Below are positions 23,358 to 36,119 of a stretch of 64,000 nucleotides of DNA, one piece after another; position 1 is the stretch's first letter; each line of letters begins with the position of its first letter. Source of the stretch: Epiperipatus broadwayi (lineage: Eukaryota; Onychophora; Udeonychophora; Euonychophora; Peripatidae). The stretch is from assembly GCA_028023455.1 (NCBI GenBank), contig JAQFVV010012530.1, positions 122,001 to 186,000 of the forward strand, written 5' to 3'. A model generated the notes under the pieces. That model was not told where the DNA came from. It did not search any database and saw only the letters and a program-made list of their open reading frames with translations. The translations under genes and the position numbers were made by a program.

Positions 23358-25019
23358 TGAAGCCGTAGCAAATATGTAAAAGATGAACAAATAATACACC
23401 TTGAAAGTAATCATAGAAAATGTAAAATCAAAAAGGCTTGCTGTATAATTAATTCCACACATACACTAAGCATATGAGCCAATAGTGTTTTCCTCAACAA
23501 ACACTGGATGTTCAATTCTGGAACAGAGGCAGTGCTTAATAACCCACCTATTATACATGAGATTATGCAAATCTCCATATCACCCTCTAGTTCAACCTTT
23601 TATAATCAGAAATACTCCTCATTTTCTGCCAATCATCTTTCAGCTATGCTTTAATACAGATACTCCGGATCGAAAGTTGACTTAGCAGATCATTGAACAT
23701 ATTATTGCAGCGTATTTATTATTATTTATTCACTTTATATATATATATATAAAGGAGACTTTGATGATAAATCTTCTTGATTCTGAGGCTATCAATCTTA
23801 TAAAGACTTCTTTTGATATTAAGGGAAGGTGGAGTTTGAAATGAATTATGGGAAGGTTTGATTGTGTGTATATATTTGTTATTTCTTATAGTTTGATTTT
23901 CATTTGAGAAGGTCTATTTGTAGTAGATGAAACCATGATTGTGAAAGAATTTTGGTAAAAATTTTTGTATTTAATCTAGTATTGTATTGTTTTATGGTTT
24001 TGCATATTTATATATATATATATATGTGTGTGTGTAAAACAAAAAAGAAAAAAACTAAGTTTTTAATTAATCATTTACACTTTATATTTATTTCTTATTT
24101 CATAAAAGTATAATTAGACAAAATATAATAACAATTAAATGTAACAATAAGAATAGTTCATTGCTTTGAAGTTCATAAGAAGTTCAAGCATTGAAAGCAA
24201 TAGACTGGGCCATGTACATGATCCTTGAGCTCTATTCATGACTCTATCCCTGCATCAAAGAAAGCAGGATGATACTTCATTAGTAGCCAAAGACCATCTC
24301 AACTGATAGTAAGTAAGGACTCTTCTCTATTTTTTTCAATTTATTTACTTTATTTATCACATAGAAGTTGTTCAGGAGATCACTCGATAATTCGAACATC
24401 ATGGTGAGGGATAGAGATCTTTTTTCTGGATTAACTCTTGAACCCTAGTCTCCAAAATGGACCAATCAGCTCAGGAAAGCTAAAAAAAAAATGATATACA
24501 GAGGATGCAAATGTGGCTGACTCTAAATAGAAAGAAAAAAATTGGGAAAAAAATTAAAAATTAGAATTTAAATAGACTTTTTTTTATTTCCATGTTTTTA
24601 TATAAGAAATCAAAAAAAAATAGACTTTTTTTTCCTAAGAATTCTTTGCACGTCTTTTTTTGAATATATATATATATTAAAAAATCACATAAAAAAACAT
24701 TTTCTACAGAATCAAGAATTAACTTCTACAGAATCAAAAAAAATAAAAAATGGTAAACAAAAGATGATGTAATATAAAATGGCTGTTCTTTAAATGAAAT
24801 CAAGACTTTTATGTGCATAAGCTATGTGTCGAGAAATTCTTTTAGCCAATTTTGTCCATAATTCTTACATATCCTAACCAGCTTATATATTTGTTACTCC
24901 TTATTACTGAACTATTTCTTTAGCTTGGTTTCTTTCTTTATTTTGCCAATTGCATTTTTATAAAAGCTGTTTTGATAGTTCTCTTATTTCCTAAATTTTG
25001 ATGTAAAGCTTGAAAAAAA
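23358..25019. other. AT-rich gap with a minus-strand SINE-B piece
   Basis: At 24168-24265 AAGTTCATAAGAAGTTC, read on the minus strand, matches the GAACTTCTTATGAACTC part of SINE-B, with flanking similarity. The rest is AT-rich with TA runs near 24008 and 24665. A 66-codon frame at 23485-23685 has no motif I recognise. Confidence 0.4.
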
Positions 25020-25470
25020 AAATCACAAATTTCCTCAATCTTTTTCTTCCTTTACCTTTAAATTTTTTCCAATCCATACAATTTATCCTGGTCTTCTTTC
25101 AACATCTACACTCCAAAAATAAATGATTAATACTCTTTTCCAACTCCACTTAAACTAAATCTACAATTCGAATTCTTATACCATAAACATAATAGTAATA
25201 AATTCTCTTTAGTATTATCTTATATCCCTTTATATATTATATAATTTTTGTTCTTAAATAACCTGAGTTTTTAAATCTCTATTCGTTTTCCACAACTCTT
25301 ATTTATCCCTCCCCCAACTCCTTCGTAATTATATACCCGTATTATATATTCTCTACGTTTATTCAATTTCTTATATAAAAACATGGAAATAAATAATAGT
25401 CTAAGCACAATCTTGCATATTATAAAATCTTTTTTGGACAACGTGCTTCTTGTCCTTTTAATATAATACA
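25020..25470 (-). pseudogene. Probable LINE-M fragment (copy D)
   Basis: Reading down, the frame at 25471-25271 includes ISMFLYKKLNKRREYIIRV, resembling the AYLYKRWDDCLRRIVEY block of copy A. About 300 bases further, in another frame, CVELEKSINHLFLEC (about 25155-25105) resembles the TEGIENIRHLLIEC zinc region. Order and spacing agree with copies A and B, but divergence is high and stops are many, so the call is tentative. Confidence 0.4.
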
Positions 25471-25474
25471 TTAA

Positions 25475-26025
25475 GCGTTTTACTAATTTTTTTTTCGTTC
25501 ACATCTTAAAATCTTCCCAACTTTTTAAATTTATTTTTGATTTCTCTAATTAATTAAAAACGAAAAAATACTTTCTTAATAAAATAGCGACCTCTACAGG
25601 AAAAAAAAAAGACTTGCAATACGTAGGATATTTAAAATCATTCAAAAGCGTAACCTCGCATTACTGTACTTTAACAAAATCAATTTAAAATATAAATTAG
25701 CTGAGACTTCAAATAATGAGCAAGAAAATGGGCACACAGAAAAACACAAAGGGTATCTTGAAAAGTATAAAACGAGTGCAATAAACAAATTTCATTTTTT
25801 TAAAATCACATTCATTAAATGTACAGTCTTTAAATTGCTCACAACAGGACAAATCCACTATAAGAGCACCTCAAAAATAGTGAAGAGGGCACTACTGCTC
25901 AGGAATATCAATCGTTGAGTGACGAAAATCTGTGTCTTGAAAAATCATTGTTTTACACCTAGTTAAAAACAGTAAAAATAAACTTAACTGAATATTTTAT
26001 TGTTCTGCTATGATATGGTGCATTG
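25475..26025. other. AT-rich gap, nothing recognised
   Basis: No gene or repeat family recognised. Confidence 0.4.
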
Positions 26026-26029
26026 TGGC

Positions 26030-27245
26030 TTCTTCTTTTTCGGAGTCAGGAATCTTTCAGCCACTATGTCCAGAGAAATCTGCTACCACCTTCCCTTCCC
26101 TTTCCATTCCCCACCATGTTTTGCCCATATTCTTCTCCATTCTGTTTCATTCCATTTCCACAATATAATCTTTGTCAACTCTATGGTCTTTATATCTAAA
26201 TCCCTCTTATCTTTTCCCAAACCACGCATAAAAATCTAAATCCCTCTTATCTTTTCCCAAACCACGCATAAAAATCAAGAACCCACTTTCTGTATAATCA
26301 ATTTAATTATATTTATTCTTCCACAATTTCATTGTATGAACCGTTTATGCTTGCAGGCATTTATATTTAATTAACAGATGCCTAATATTTTCTATGCCTT
26401 CCTTACATAACTTGCAGACTAAATAACCCGTATTTTCCCATTTATGTGTATATTCCCTTGTTGCTAAAGATCCTGTTTGAACCTTAAACAGTAAACTACT
26501 CTCCTTGACTATTACCATAAATTAACTCATACCCAATATTCTGTTTACTTCTATATATATTTAAACTCATTTTACTCTCTATACTATTTCTCCATCATTC
26601 CCTATTTTTTATTAATGCATCTATTCTTCTATCCATTAGTTGCCATTATAACACTCAACAATTCTCCTAACATAATCATCCCAGCTTTTGTATAAGTATA
26701 CTGATGTAAAGACTTTATCCAAATCTTTGGTATACCATACTACCTTTCTCACATATCTTGTTTCATTTTCTTTACTCATAACACAATTAAAAACTATTTT
26801 GGCTATTCTCTTATTATCCATAAATTGCAATCTACCAAACATTATCATTTTGCCTTTTTCATCTCTTATATAAAAACTTGGTCATCCCATTACTCCTTGA
26901 GTTGCCTCCTTTGCCATTCACACATATGCATCTGATGCATATCTTCCTTCTTCTTTTTGTACTTTTTTAAATAATATAACATGCCTTTACTAACACATAA
27001 CAAACCATAAGTTAATCCTGCTACTGCCACTCCTTTCCATACAATTCTAGCTACATCATATTTATTATATGAAAATAGTGTTAATCTTGTCTTTGCTTTA
27101 TTTATCATTTTTCCTCCCATTCATCCAAGCAATTTCTCTGATTACTTGGGATGATTTCCAAATGTTATACATATTCATCATATTTAACTTTATATCCCTC
27201 AATAATAATTATTTCTCTTCTCTTTCCTCAGAATTTAGAAAACTT
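26030..27245 (-). pseudogene. LINE-M ORF2 C-terminal half (copy B, longest copy)
   Basis: Reading down from 27245: a YDEYV...HLEI-like stretch, then a frame at 27120-26890 with KMINKAKTRLTLFSYN and VWKGVAVAGLTYG, the conserved 'W...v..gltYG' region behind the RT of many LINEs. Next is a frame at 26848-26636 with FMDNKRIAKIVFN and VYLYKSWDDYVRRIVE. Finally there is a degraded cysteine region near 26440-26370. The order matches copy A and extends it 5'. A 43-bp tandem duplication (ATCTAAATCCCTCTTATC unit) sits at about 26194-26279. The 3' end lies near 26030 with GGTGCATTGTGGCTTC, like copies A and C. It abuts a MITE end at 27250. Confidence 0.7.
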
Positions 27246-27249
27246 TTCA

Positions 27250-27345
27250 TATAGTAGTGCCACCAAGTGCAAATCTTAATAATAAATGGATGCAAGTAGG
27301 TTTGTGCATAAACTCCCTATATAGTGCCTACTCATTCAATATCAC
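27250..27345 (+). mobile_element. Fragment of a short TIR MITE (MITE-C)
   Basis: ATAGTAGTGCCACCAAGTGC and the following ~90 bases match the left part of the MITE at 36514-36752, including AATGGATGCA and CTCATTCAATAT. The right inverted terminus is not found, so it is truncated. A solo terminus (CAGTAGTGTCACAGTGC) is also present at 33873-33915. Confidence 0.55.
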
Positions 27346-28949
27346 CAGATTAGCACAGTCAGATTGTATTTGTGATCCACCACATATCTAATTCAACAGA
27401 CATGGGGTTTAATTAGAGCCATAGCACAATAAGAAGAGTGGCCTTTACTTTTAAGTAATAACAAAACATATACACACTGTATGAATATTAATATATTATT
27501 GAATTATATATACAATATTTATAAAAATAAATATAGATATGGATTAAATAAGCATAAAGGTTAAGTTTTATGTGAATTAAAAAGTTACAAATTTAAATAA
27601 CCATAAGGGACTTGAACACAGACTTTCAAACCCTCAGTCTTCCACTCCATCCCACACAATTGACACATGTGACCTCACACATGTGAAAAAAATAAATGAT
27701 CTCCAACATATGCATCCCATGCTGAACCAGCACTTATTATCCAGTCCAGAACACCATCTCCCACACATACATTGCTTGGTTCATATCAAGATAGCAAATC
27801 TTCAAACCCAAACCGACAGATCCCAATCCACTCCACCCTCCTTTGGAGTTCATAAAAACTTTGACCACATTCTGTGACAGAATTGAAATTGGTCTGAACA
27901 TTTTAAGTTCAAGTGTGATACTCTACAACTTCACTAAATCAAACAGGACTCTAAAAATGCTGTTTCATATAAAAATCATTATCTGGATAAAACGTTTAAA
28001 AAAAATCTAAGCTTATCTAATAGATTTTCAGACAGATACATTTCCACAGAGCCAAAAATCTCTTTGAATCTCTAAACATTTATGCATAACATACATGTTG
28101 AAAGTAGTGTTCAGGCTACTGGTAGTTTCTGTAGATGATAGGTAGTGCTATGATCTTGAGATATAATATTTAACTGCCCAACCAAAAATACTTCTTGCTG
28201 TCTTGTAATAAGAGATATTGATTCATCAAAGGCTATGTCCCCTTTCTCAAAAATAAACAAATTTCCATTTCTTTTTCTTCTTTTGCCACTTGAGTTAGGA
28301 TAGAGCCAATGTATTATGAGCTTCTTTTACTAACGGGCTTACATTCTATAATAATTACAGTAATGAAATTGTGTATTTGTGCACCCATGTTTACATTCTC
28401 AATTAACTTCCCCTTTGCAGTTTTTATTGCTCAAGACCTTGAGAATTAAGAAAGTAATGATAGAACAGGTTTAGTAGGCTGGATCTTTGTTTGAGACCAT
28501 TCAATGACTAATAAGCTGATTTGGATATGGATTTGAGATGGATGATTTAGCTAAGCAAAGATTATATATTTAGATATACACATTTAGGGATTCTGCTGCC
28601 TTCTATGGGAATGGAAAGAACCAAAAAAATGTGGTCTAAAATGGCTTACCTCCCACAATCTGGGTAGAATGTTGTGCCTAGCAGATTACTTATTAAAGCA
28701 TTACAAATGATCATATCACCACCAGGAGTAGCATTAAAGGTAGGTATTATAATGTTTCCAAATATAGATATATGGAATTTGAAAACTTTACTTGATACAA
28801 AATCTTCAAGACAAGAATAGAGAATTGGACTAATGATTAAGAAGCTGTCAAGATTTATGTAATTGCTCTTAATAAAAACTATTCATCCACAGGAAGAAGA
28901 TAATTATAAGTTTTTTTAAAGAATAAATCAACCAATGAAAGTGGTATAG
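27346..28949. other. AT-rich gap with a dispersed repeat piece
   Basis: At about 27605-27900 a tRNA-like minus-strand B-box word (GTTCAAGTCCC) is followed by the dispersed repeat containing ATGCATCCCATGCTGAACC, shared with 16050 and 37290. No reliable coding frame. Confidence 0.4.
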
Positions 28950-31900
28950 ATGGTGTTGGAAAGTCTAATTTAGTATCTTATGTTCTTGGAATTCCTTACT
29001 GTATCAATGAAAGAGTTAATGGTGTTAAAATGTAACTTTCTCATTTTATTAGTGTATATACTCCAACATTATATTCAGAGAATCCAGCGAAAGCTTTTAT
29101 TTCATGCTGGATAACATTATTACAGCAATACCATTGAAAGACCAAAAAAAAAAATTCTTCTTGAAGGACATCTATTGGTAGAAAAAATAAACTTTGGTTA
29201 AAAATTGTTGGAAATAATGATATTAATGTAATATATTTAAATGATCTCTTAGTATTGAATTTAATAACATATAGATTGATTATTACAAATATTTATTTAA
29301 GGAAAAAAATTGTTATAAATGAACATGGATGCATCCATGCTCAAACTAATGTCATTTAATAATTATGTTCACAATTATGATCACAGAATGTTAGATGAAT
29401 CATAGATTAGTACTTTTTAAGAGTAAGTGATGATGCATTAAAAAAGAGGTTTTAGTCCAACCATATTCTCAAGAAAATTAATATTCATTTTTTATAAATA
29501 TCTTAAAAGTTCTTAATACTAAAATCCCTCATTTGAGTCTCCAGAATTGTCATGTTGCTATGGGTGAATAATTCTATTAAATAATGCGTTATGAAAACAA
29601 GTAAACTTATTCCTGGATTCACTCAGAAGAAGAATTATGATTGTTTTTCTGACAATGATCATATTATTAATGATTTGATTAAAAGAAAACATATGGCATT
29701 TTTTGTTTAGGAGAATAATAAATCAAATGCGGAACTTCAGGATAAATCTAAAGATAAAAATTTATTGACTAACAAAAAGGCTTAAATATTATTGGTGGAT
29801 TAAAACTGCACAAAAGATACAGACATGCAATAATCATAGTCCATTTAGATCTTTTTTTTTTTGATGCAATGAATGCAACATATGGTCTTGGTCTTGAGAA
29901 ATAGTTCAGCAATGTGTCTTTATTATATGATGACAATAATATTTTATGCCAGTGGAAGGAATATTTTGATTATCTTTTGAAAAATGATATAATAATTAAA
30001 GTGGCAATTTTTAATGATATATCCATTTTATATGATTATTTACATTTGGACAAAGATAATCAACTTACCATAGTAATATATTAACTTTAAAAATGCATGG
30101 ATCCATGAAGTTGCATATATGGTCATAATGTTACAAAAATAAAAGGAATAGAGAGGATTGTAGTAATTATCATGGACTATCATTATTGTTTTTGACAACA
30201 AAGACTTATTCAAGGATTTTATTGAATAAGTAATTCCCAATCATATATAAATAGTTATCAGAGACTCAATGTGGTTTAAGAGATTTAAGAAGCTATAGAT
30301 ATTGATTTTGTTATCATGTAAATATATGAAACAAAAGAATAATTTATATATTGTGTCAATTGATTTGACCAAGGCATTTGATTCATTAATTAAACAGATC
30401 TATGGCCTTGTTTAAAATTACTTGATTGTCCACCAAAATTTATTTGTACTATATAGCTTCAATACAATGTAATGAAAGGAAATTGTTATTATTGCAAGTA
30501 GAAAAGCTGAGTTACTGGAAATGAAAACTGGTGTTAAACTAGAATGTGCACTTGTTAGGACTTTGTTCTTAATTTTTCTGACAGTGGTCTTTTGAACTAT
30601 TTATAGTCAGTATAATGAAAGAGGAATCAAGATGTGACACAAGTTTCATGGTGGATCTTTTAATTTGATTGAGTAAAAGCAAAAACAAGTTAATTATTTT
30701 TTTTTGGATTCTGGAATTACAGTAAACTTATGTTTATGCTATTTTTCCAAGTCAAAAGACAATCTTCAGAATGTATTTAATGTGTAAAACCTTAAATTTT
30801 TTATCAGCCAGTGATGAAAAAAATCTACAGTAAGTTTTACTTAGGTGGTTATCAATCTGAGAATGTAAACTAATTTAAACATCTTAGTAGTTTTATAAGT
30901 AAAAAAAAGGGGGGATTAGAAGTTGAGGTGCAATATAGACTTCAATGTCCAACTGCTTTTAATGAGTTAAAAGTTAGATTTTTTGCCACAGAAATATAAC
31001 TACTGCAATTAAATTAGCTGAATATAAAGCATAGGTTTCCAACATGGGGTATTTTCAGGGATATGGAAAACTTGTCTAGGGGGTATGATGAATAGCAGGT
31101 AAATAAATATATCCTACGATTAACATATTCCAAAAATAGTTATCAACATTTCAGGGCATTTCCATTTTGATATTGTCTGTCAGCCATACCGGCAACATTT
31201 CGGGTCTCTTTTCAGACATGGACACAATAAGGTTGTGTGGACTTTTTTTCTTACTGCATGATCCAATAACTCAAAATGCCTGATTAAGATTCAAGATAGC
31301 TAGTGGAATTATCAAATCAGTGCTCTCTTGAGATTTGTTTCCATGGCATCTGCACTTTTATGCATGATGTACTGCATGGTACACTCTCCAACTGCATACT
31401 TCTTATTGTAATGAATAGAGATTATTGGATAATTTGCCAAAAGCCAAACACGTGTGGGGATCAAGAAGGGTGGGACCCCTGATATAAAGCCATTATTTTA
31501 TTTAATCTATTGGGTGGAAGGGAGACTTGGATACTTTACCAATATAACATAATTGTATTTAAAAAGTATTATTTAAGAATTCTCTATAACTGAAATATAA
31601 TAGCAAGATAATAAAGCAACATTATATTCTTCATGTTTTGGGATATGATATTATAGAGTCCATTGTAAAATCATACTTTTGTTGAATTGGACATCTGAAA
31701 TTAAGCAATAGTACAAGATTTTCTGAAAGAGTATTTTACATTAAACTTATAAATGTTTTTCAAGGAGTAGATCCCTGTTTACATTTAAAAAAATTATTTG
31801 AAAGATACTCTAAAGAAGTGCAATGTTAATTGATTTCATTAGGAAGATTTGACAGAGAAGAAAATTTGTTGGAGAGCTACAATCAAAAAATGGTGTTGAA

Positions 31901-31970
31901 GTATCTTAGAAAGAAATGTTTTCTGCTGAAAAAATTAAAAGACAGTATTGCAAAATAAAAATAAATAAAA
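28950..31970 (+). pseudogene. Decayed near full-length LINE ORF2 (Jockey/CR1-like)
   Basis: The order of an APE endonuclease-reverse transcriptase is preserved over 3 kb despite many stops and shifts. An ERVNGV...FISVYTPTLYSENP region (28990-29085) matches the nuclease 'isvYAPT'. YGLGLEK and LYDDNNIL...EYFDYLL (29880-29990) match the linker 'll...i...w.ehF..lLn'. NYHGLSLLFL (about 30160-30190) is an RT finger. SIDLTKAFDSL (about 30355-30390) is motif A. A TGVK-x-ECAL segment follows near 30530. An NLLYGWE-like piece, a FSERVFY...INVFQGVDPC block (31715-31770) and a C-terminal finger region (about 31985-32075) end it. Catalytic YADD is not recognisable. Copies of the same family: 10410-11485 and 14880-15720. 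Confidence 0.75.
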
Positions 31971-32127
31971 AACAGACTACCATGTTTTATATGTGGATGT
32001 ATATGTGATTTATAAATTAGTCAATATAGCCATCACAAAATTCATTTTTAAAGTAATTTTTTTGAGGTTGGTATGGTCATACTCATTTCTCAATGGCTAC
32101 TGCTGCTGAATACATATATAATAGATA

Positions 32128-32627
32128 AATGTAATAAATGAGCTTACATGCAACTATAGAGAAGCTTTTTATTTCTATAAATTAAATATGGCTTAAAACT
32201 TTCAAAAACCTATGGTTTTCTCATATTCATAGCAAGATGATGAATATGAGAACACCATAAGTTCTCAAAAATGCCTTTTTTTTTTTCAAGTGTCATAGCA
32301 TTGGCCGGGATGCGAACCCGCAACCCGGGCAACTGCTTGTAAGGCAGTCACGCTGACCTCTCGACCACCAATGCAAGATGAAAATGCCATATTTAATTGA
32401 TAAAAATAACAAGATTGCTATAAATATAAGAACTGAACACCATAAGTTCTCAAAAGTATTCTTGGGTGAATATGAGAATACCATAAGTTCTTGAAAGTGC
32501 TAATCCATATTTGATTTATAGAAATAACAAGCTTGCTACGAAGATAAAAATGCCATAAGTTATTGAAAGTGCTAAGCTGTATTTAATTTACAGAAATTTC
32601 TCTACAGTTACATATAAGCACATTTAT
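32128..32627. mobile_element. Foldback element F1, interrupted by a SINE
   Basis: GTAATAAATGAGCTTACATG at 32128 pairs with the complement of the segment ending CACATTTATTAC at 32627. The match runs inward through AGAGAAGC..TTTATTTCTATAAAT and the ATGGTTTTCTCATATTC region. The right half holds two or three repeated copies of a segment with ACACCATAAGTTCTCAAAA and ATAGAAATAACAAG, so the arm has been partly duplicated. A tRNA-derived SINE sits at 32276-32380 between the arms. Confidence 0.75.
32276..32380 (-). mobile_element. tRNA-derived SINE-A copy with intact cloverleaf and target duplication
   Basis: It is flanked by AAAATGCC at 32268-32275 and 32381-32388, an 8-bp target duplication. On the minus strand it starts near TGCATTGGTGG. 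Acceptor GCATTGG pairs with CCAATGC over 7 bp. Anticodon stem ACTGC pairs with GCAGT around loop CTTACAA (anticodon TAC, formally Val). The T-arm CGGG/CCCG encloses TTCGCAT. After the acceptor come only TATGACACTTG and about 11 A residues. The A-tail, target duplication and dispersed copies mark it as a SINE rather than a working tRNA gene, although the promoter boxes look usable. Confidence 0.85.
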
Positions 32628-32726
32628 TACATTCTGTATAGAAGAAATATAAACAGTTAACTCCATAATTAGAATTGCCCCAAATTCAAAATTAAACAAA
32701 ACTACTGTTTCTTACCCTCCAAATTC

Positions 32727-33253
32727 AATAATACAACCAATGGTTTCCCTGGCAAAGCAGACTTTTCAAGTGCATAGGGCAAAAAAACATATCAACAAAT
32801 ATATATTAACTATATTTCCCACAAATCCGAAGAACATTCCACACACCTTTAATTGTGGAAAATTTAATTAATATATAATATTTGTTGTTCAAATTTGCAT
32901 AGTTTGTTTATTCTCCATAATAAACTAATTTCTTTCTTCTTCATAACTTAAGCCGAGTGCTTCACTAAAAGTATGTTGTTGTTTTTGTTTTTTTTTCCAT
33001 ATGTCATAGCATCGGCCGGTACTCGAACCTACAACCGTCTGCAACCAACTACTTGCTTGCAAGGCGGTTGCGACCTCGGCTAACAAAGCTTGACTAGTAT
33101 GTTTAGCTTTAGGTTATAAAGAAAAAAGAAACCAGTTCCTTATGCAGACAAACAAACGCATGCTAATTTGAATTACAAATACAAACGAAGAGAAAAATCA
33201 ATATTACATATTTGAGAAATCTGCTTTGGCAGGGAAACCAATAATTGCATTAT
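32727..33253. mobile_element. Foldback element F2, interrupted by a SINE
   Basis: AATAATACAACCAATGGTTT (32727) pairs with the complement of the end near 33253, with GGTTTCCCTGGCAAAGCAG as the best-matched block. Pairing resumes inward through TTCAAATTTGCATAG, AACTAATTTCTTTC and ATAACTTAAG, making arms of about 240 and 160 bases. SINE-A occupies the centre. No coding capacity. Confidence 0.75.
32978..33095 (-). mobile_element. tRNA-derived SINE-A copy, diverged
   Basis: On the minus strand it has the tRNA-like body TTAGCCGAGGTCGCAACCGC, B-box GGTTCGAGTACC, the family tail GATGCTATGACATATGG and an A-rich end. AGTATGTT at 32970-32977 and 33096-33103 fits an 8-bp target duplication. It has an extra ~15 bases between the anticodon and T arms compared with the neighbouring copy. 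Confidence 0.75.
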
Positions 33254-34646
33254 TTATCTTTTTAGCTAGTCTTGTTTAACTTTGAATTTGTAACAATTTT
33301 AATTATTTTATTACCTAGTTTATCTTTAGGCTTTTACTAATATACAAGTATTCATACATTGTATATAATAACACTTGAACTATTATTACCTGTTCCTAAA
33401 TGTCAAATTTTTAAAATTAAAAAAAAAAATCTAACAAAAAATTAATCTTTTTACATGAAAAAACATTTTATACTGATCACCTCAAAATCCAAAAACCAAT
33501 CAACATTAGACAATTCAAAATCCTTAAATTTTTTAATTACAAATGTCAAATTAACTTAACCTACACCTTTGACACCATCCACTTTAGATAAATATAATAA
33601 TGACTATTATTAATCATTTACTAAACTAGAAATTATGTCTAGCACAGATATAAATTTTAAAACTCAATTAAAGTTTAATATATCTGATATTTTAAAATTA
33701 AACACACAAACACATGGATTTATTCACATTTCTTTTCATCATGTGCAATATATTTTTATATATATTAAATAACCTCAATATTAACAATAAAAGACAAATT
33801 GTATCTTTATTTATATGAATTTAAAAGAATATGTGGTAATAGTGAGATTATCGCAGAGGCAAAATTCTCTATACAGTAGTGTCACAGTGCAAACCAGAAT
33901 AATCAACTGTGCTGTTCCTAGGGAACCCAAGATGCAGAAATAAAAAATAAATACATCATATCAAATTTGCAGATAAATACAAATGCATTTGATACAACAA
34001 AAAGTTTAATATTACATTATTATTTTAACTTAATTAGTTTAAATTATGCACATTTTCACATTATTAATTAATAAATAAAGAGAAACTTAAAATCAATTTT
34101 TTTATGTAGTTTCCTCAAAGATACAGTGAGATATGAAGAGAAATTCAAGGTTACCATGGTGTCAAAAAGATCCACATATGGTGTGAGAATTTGGTATTTT
34201 AAAAACTATATCTTGGAATATTTTATATTATAAACATATATGAATCAAACTAGCAAAACACCACATGATACCAGATGATACAATACTTTCAAATAAAAAT
34301 AACAATGATGAATATAATCCAACATATAATTATAGCAAATACATATGTGTGTGTGTCTAAAACTGAAAATGTGAATAATCCCAGTTCCTCGATATATTTT
34401 CAACTTATATGCACACAGACCTATAATAATATTATATTTTTAAAAAATAGGCATTTAGATATCAACAAATGCACTGAATGAAAAATTATAATTATATAGT
34501 TATGAAAAAAAAAGTACATAATCTAGGTAATGGAACTTCGTGGCTAAGCATACAAGACAAGTAAAATAGCTGACTAAGAAGTGATTAATGGAATATGCAT
34601 ATGAAAGTTTTGAATTTCAAATCTTCAAATTTTTATGTTTTTTTAT
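33254..34646. other. AT-rich gap with a solo MITE-C end
   Basis: A MITE-C terminus-like piece lies at 33873-33915. A 33610-33650 stretch resembles the repeat at 16420. Otherwise there is nothing recognisable. The 68-codon frame at 34275-34481 has no motif. Confidence 0.4.
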
Positions 34647-35452
34647 AGACTGCCACCTTCACGCACTGCCTGGATAAACTCCATCATAAGCAAACTTCTC
34701 AGAAACAATGGCAATTCCATCTTGGCCCTCCAGAACAAGATCAACATCTGGGAAGCACATGCACTACTGAATCCAGAACCAATAACAAGCCAAATATAAT
34801 TGGGACAGACTAATCACAAAATAATGAAAATCTTTAAATACCTTGCAATGGAACCAAAACTTTTGGATCACATTATAAAAATAAATCTTGGTGCAATTCC
34901 AACAAGCTGGTTTTTACACTTCAGAAGATATATGACAAAGATAGACCCAACATGCCATCTCTGTGAAAAAAGTGAAGAAACATTTCAACACATCATCTCC
35001 CTCTGCACAGGATATCAGGATATCAGGAGATTCCATCAGTAAGGAATGCAGCATTCCTCTCCTAAAGATCCTAGACCTTAAAAGCTGCTTGCACTCTGGT
35101 GACTTCCCGGTCATCCGCATGGCTATATTTATCTCATATGCCCTATGAATGGCCAGGTGCAATTCCAAATTCACAATTCCCAGACCAGATCCATTTGAAG
35201 TATTCAACATCCAGCTGAAAACCTTGCAGATAAAGGACTTAATACTGGCCTCCAAATTCTTATTCAACAGCACATGGGGCCTATATAAAAGTTTGGCCCC
35301 ATAGAAATGTGATACCTACTAACTGAGATGACAAGCCTTCGAATGGTACGCAAAAGAATTCCAATTGAAACAGCAGACTTTTTCTTTTGGCCTTGCATGG
35401 CTTAAACCAAATGTATAACTTACAATAAAATTTATTTTAAAACTACTTTTTA
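34647..35452 (+). pseudogene. 5'-truncated LINE fragment (ORF2 end plus 3' UTR)
   Basis: The fragment starts abruptly with a PPSRTAWINSIISKLL segment, collinear with PPPSKISWLNQILDYL of the LINE at 40983-42671. It continues with IWEAHALLNP, FKYLAMEPKLLDHIIKINL and a zinc region C-x2-C-EKSEETFQHIISLC (about 34950-35010). A frameshift follows near 35035, and degraded sequence runs to a polyadenylation-like AATAAAATTTATTTTAAAAC at about 35424-35445. It keeps the zf-RVT type cysteine and histidine pattern but has no RT. It is an older copy of that family. Confidence 0.8.
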
Positions 35453-36119
35453 AAAACTATATATGGATAACTTATAAACACAGAGGGAGCCACTATATAA
35501 GAAAAACTCGTATGTTTAAAAGATTAGTAAAATAAACACTTTAATAATGACTAGTTTGTTATATTGTCTGCAGAAAGCAAACCAAAGGTCTATAGGGCTT
35601 TATGATCAAATTATAAGAGCGGTTCATTAATGGCCATTTCCCAATGTCGTTTCAACTTATTATTTAAAACAAACTTTTAAACTATAATTTCCACAATTTG
35701 TTTTAATTATTTAAAAAAAAAAAAAAAGAAAGAAACGAAATAACAGTTGCTATAAAACAAAACACATTTAAAAATTCATATTTTATAAGATTTAACATTT
35801 TAAAATATTAATAAGAAAACTGCGATAAATTTATCAAGTAAATAAAAACATATATATTGTTAATATTACTGCTATGTTAAATAAAAATAAATAATAGAAA
35901 TAATTATTCTTAGGAGTTTGTTTAAACATTGAAAGTGGACTGGCTGAATCCCATGATCCATGAATCTTGAACTCCGGAATCCAAAATTCTACTATTGCAA
36001 TGAATTTCTTAAACAGTTTTTTGATTTTCGGAAGTAACAAAATCGGACCTTGAATTTCAGACTTCGTCTTTCTATTTCTCCATTAAATCATCCAGAGCAA
36101 AATAAATACAGTAATTTAT
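35453..36119. other. AT-rich gap, nothing recognised
   Basis: No coding frame or repeat family recognised. An A-rich run sits near 35710. Confidence 0.4.

Noticed and set aside
32293-32484. A working tRNA gene, or a small minus-strand protein frame, at this site
   Set aside because: Target duplication, A-tail and sibling copies show it is a SINE; the protein frame merely reads through it.
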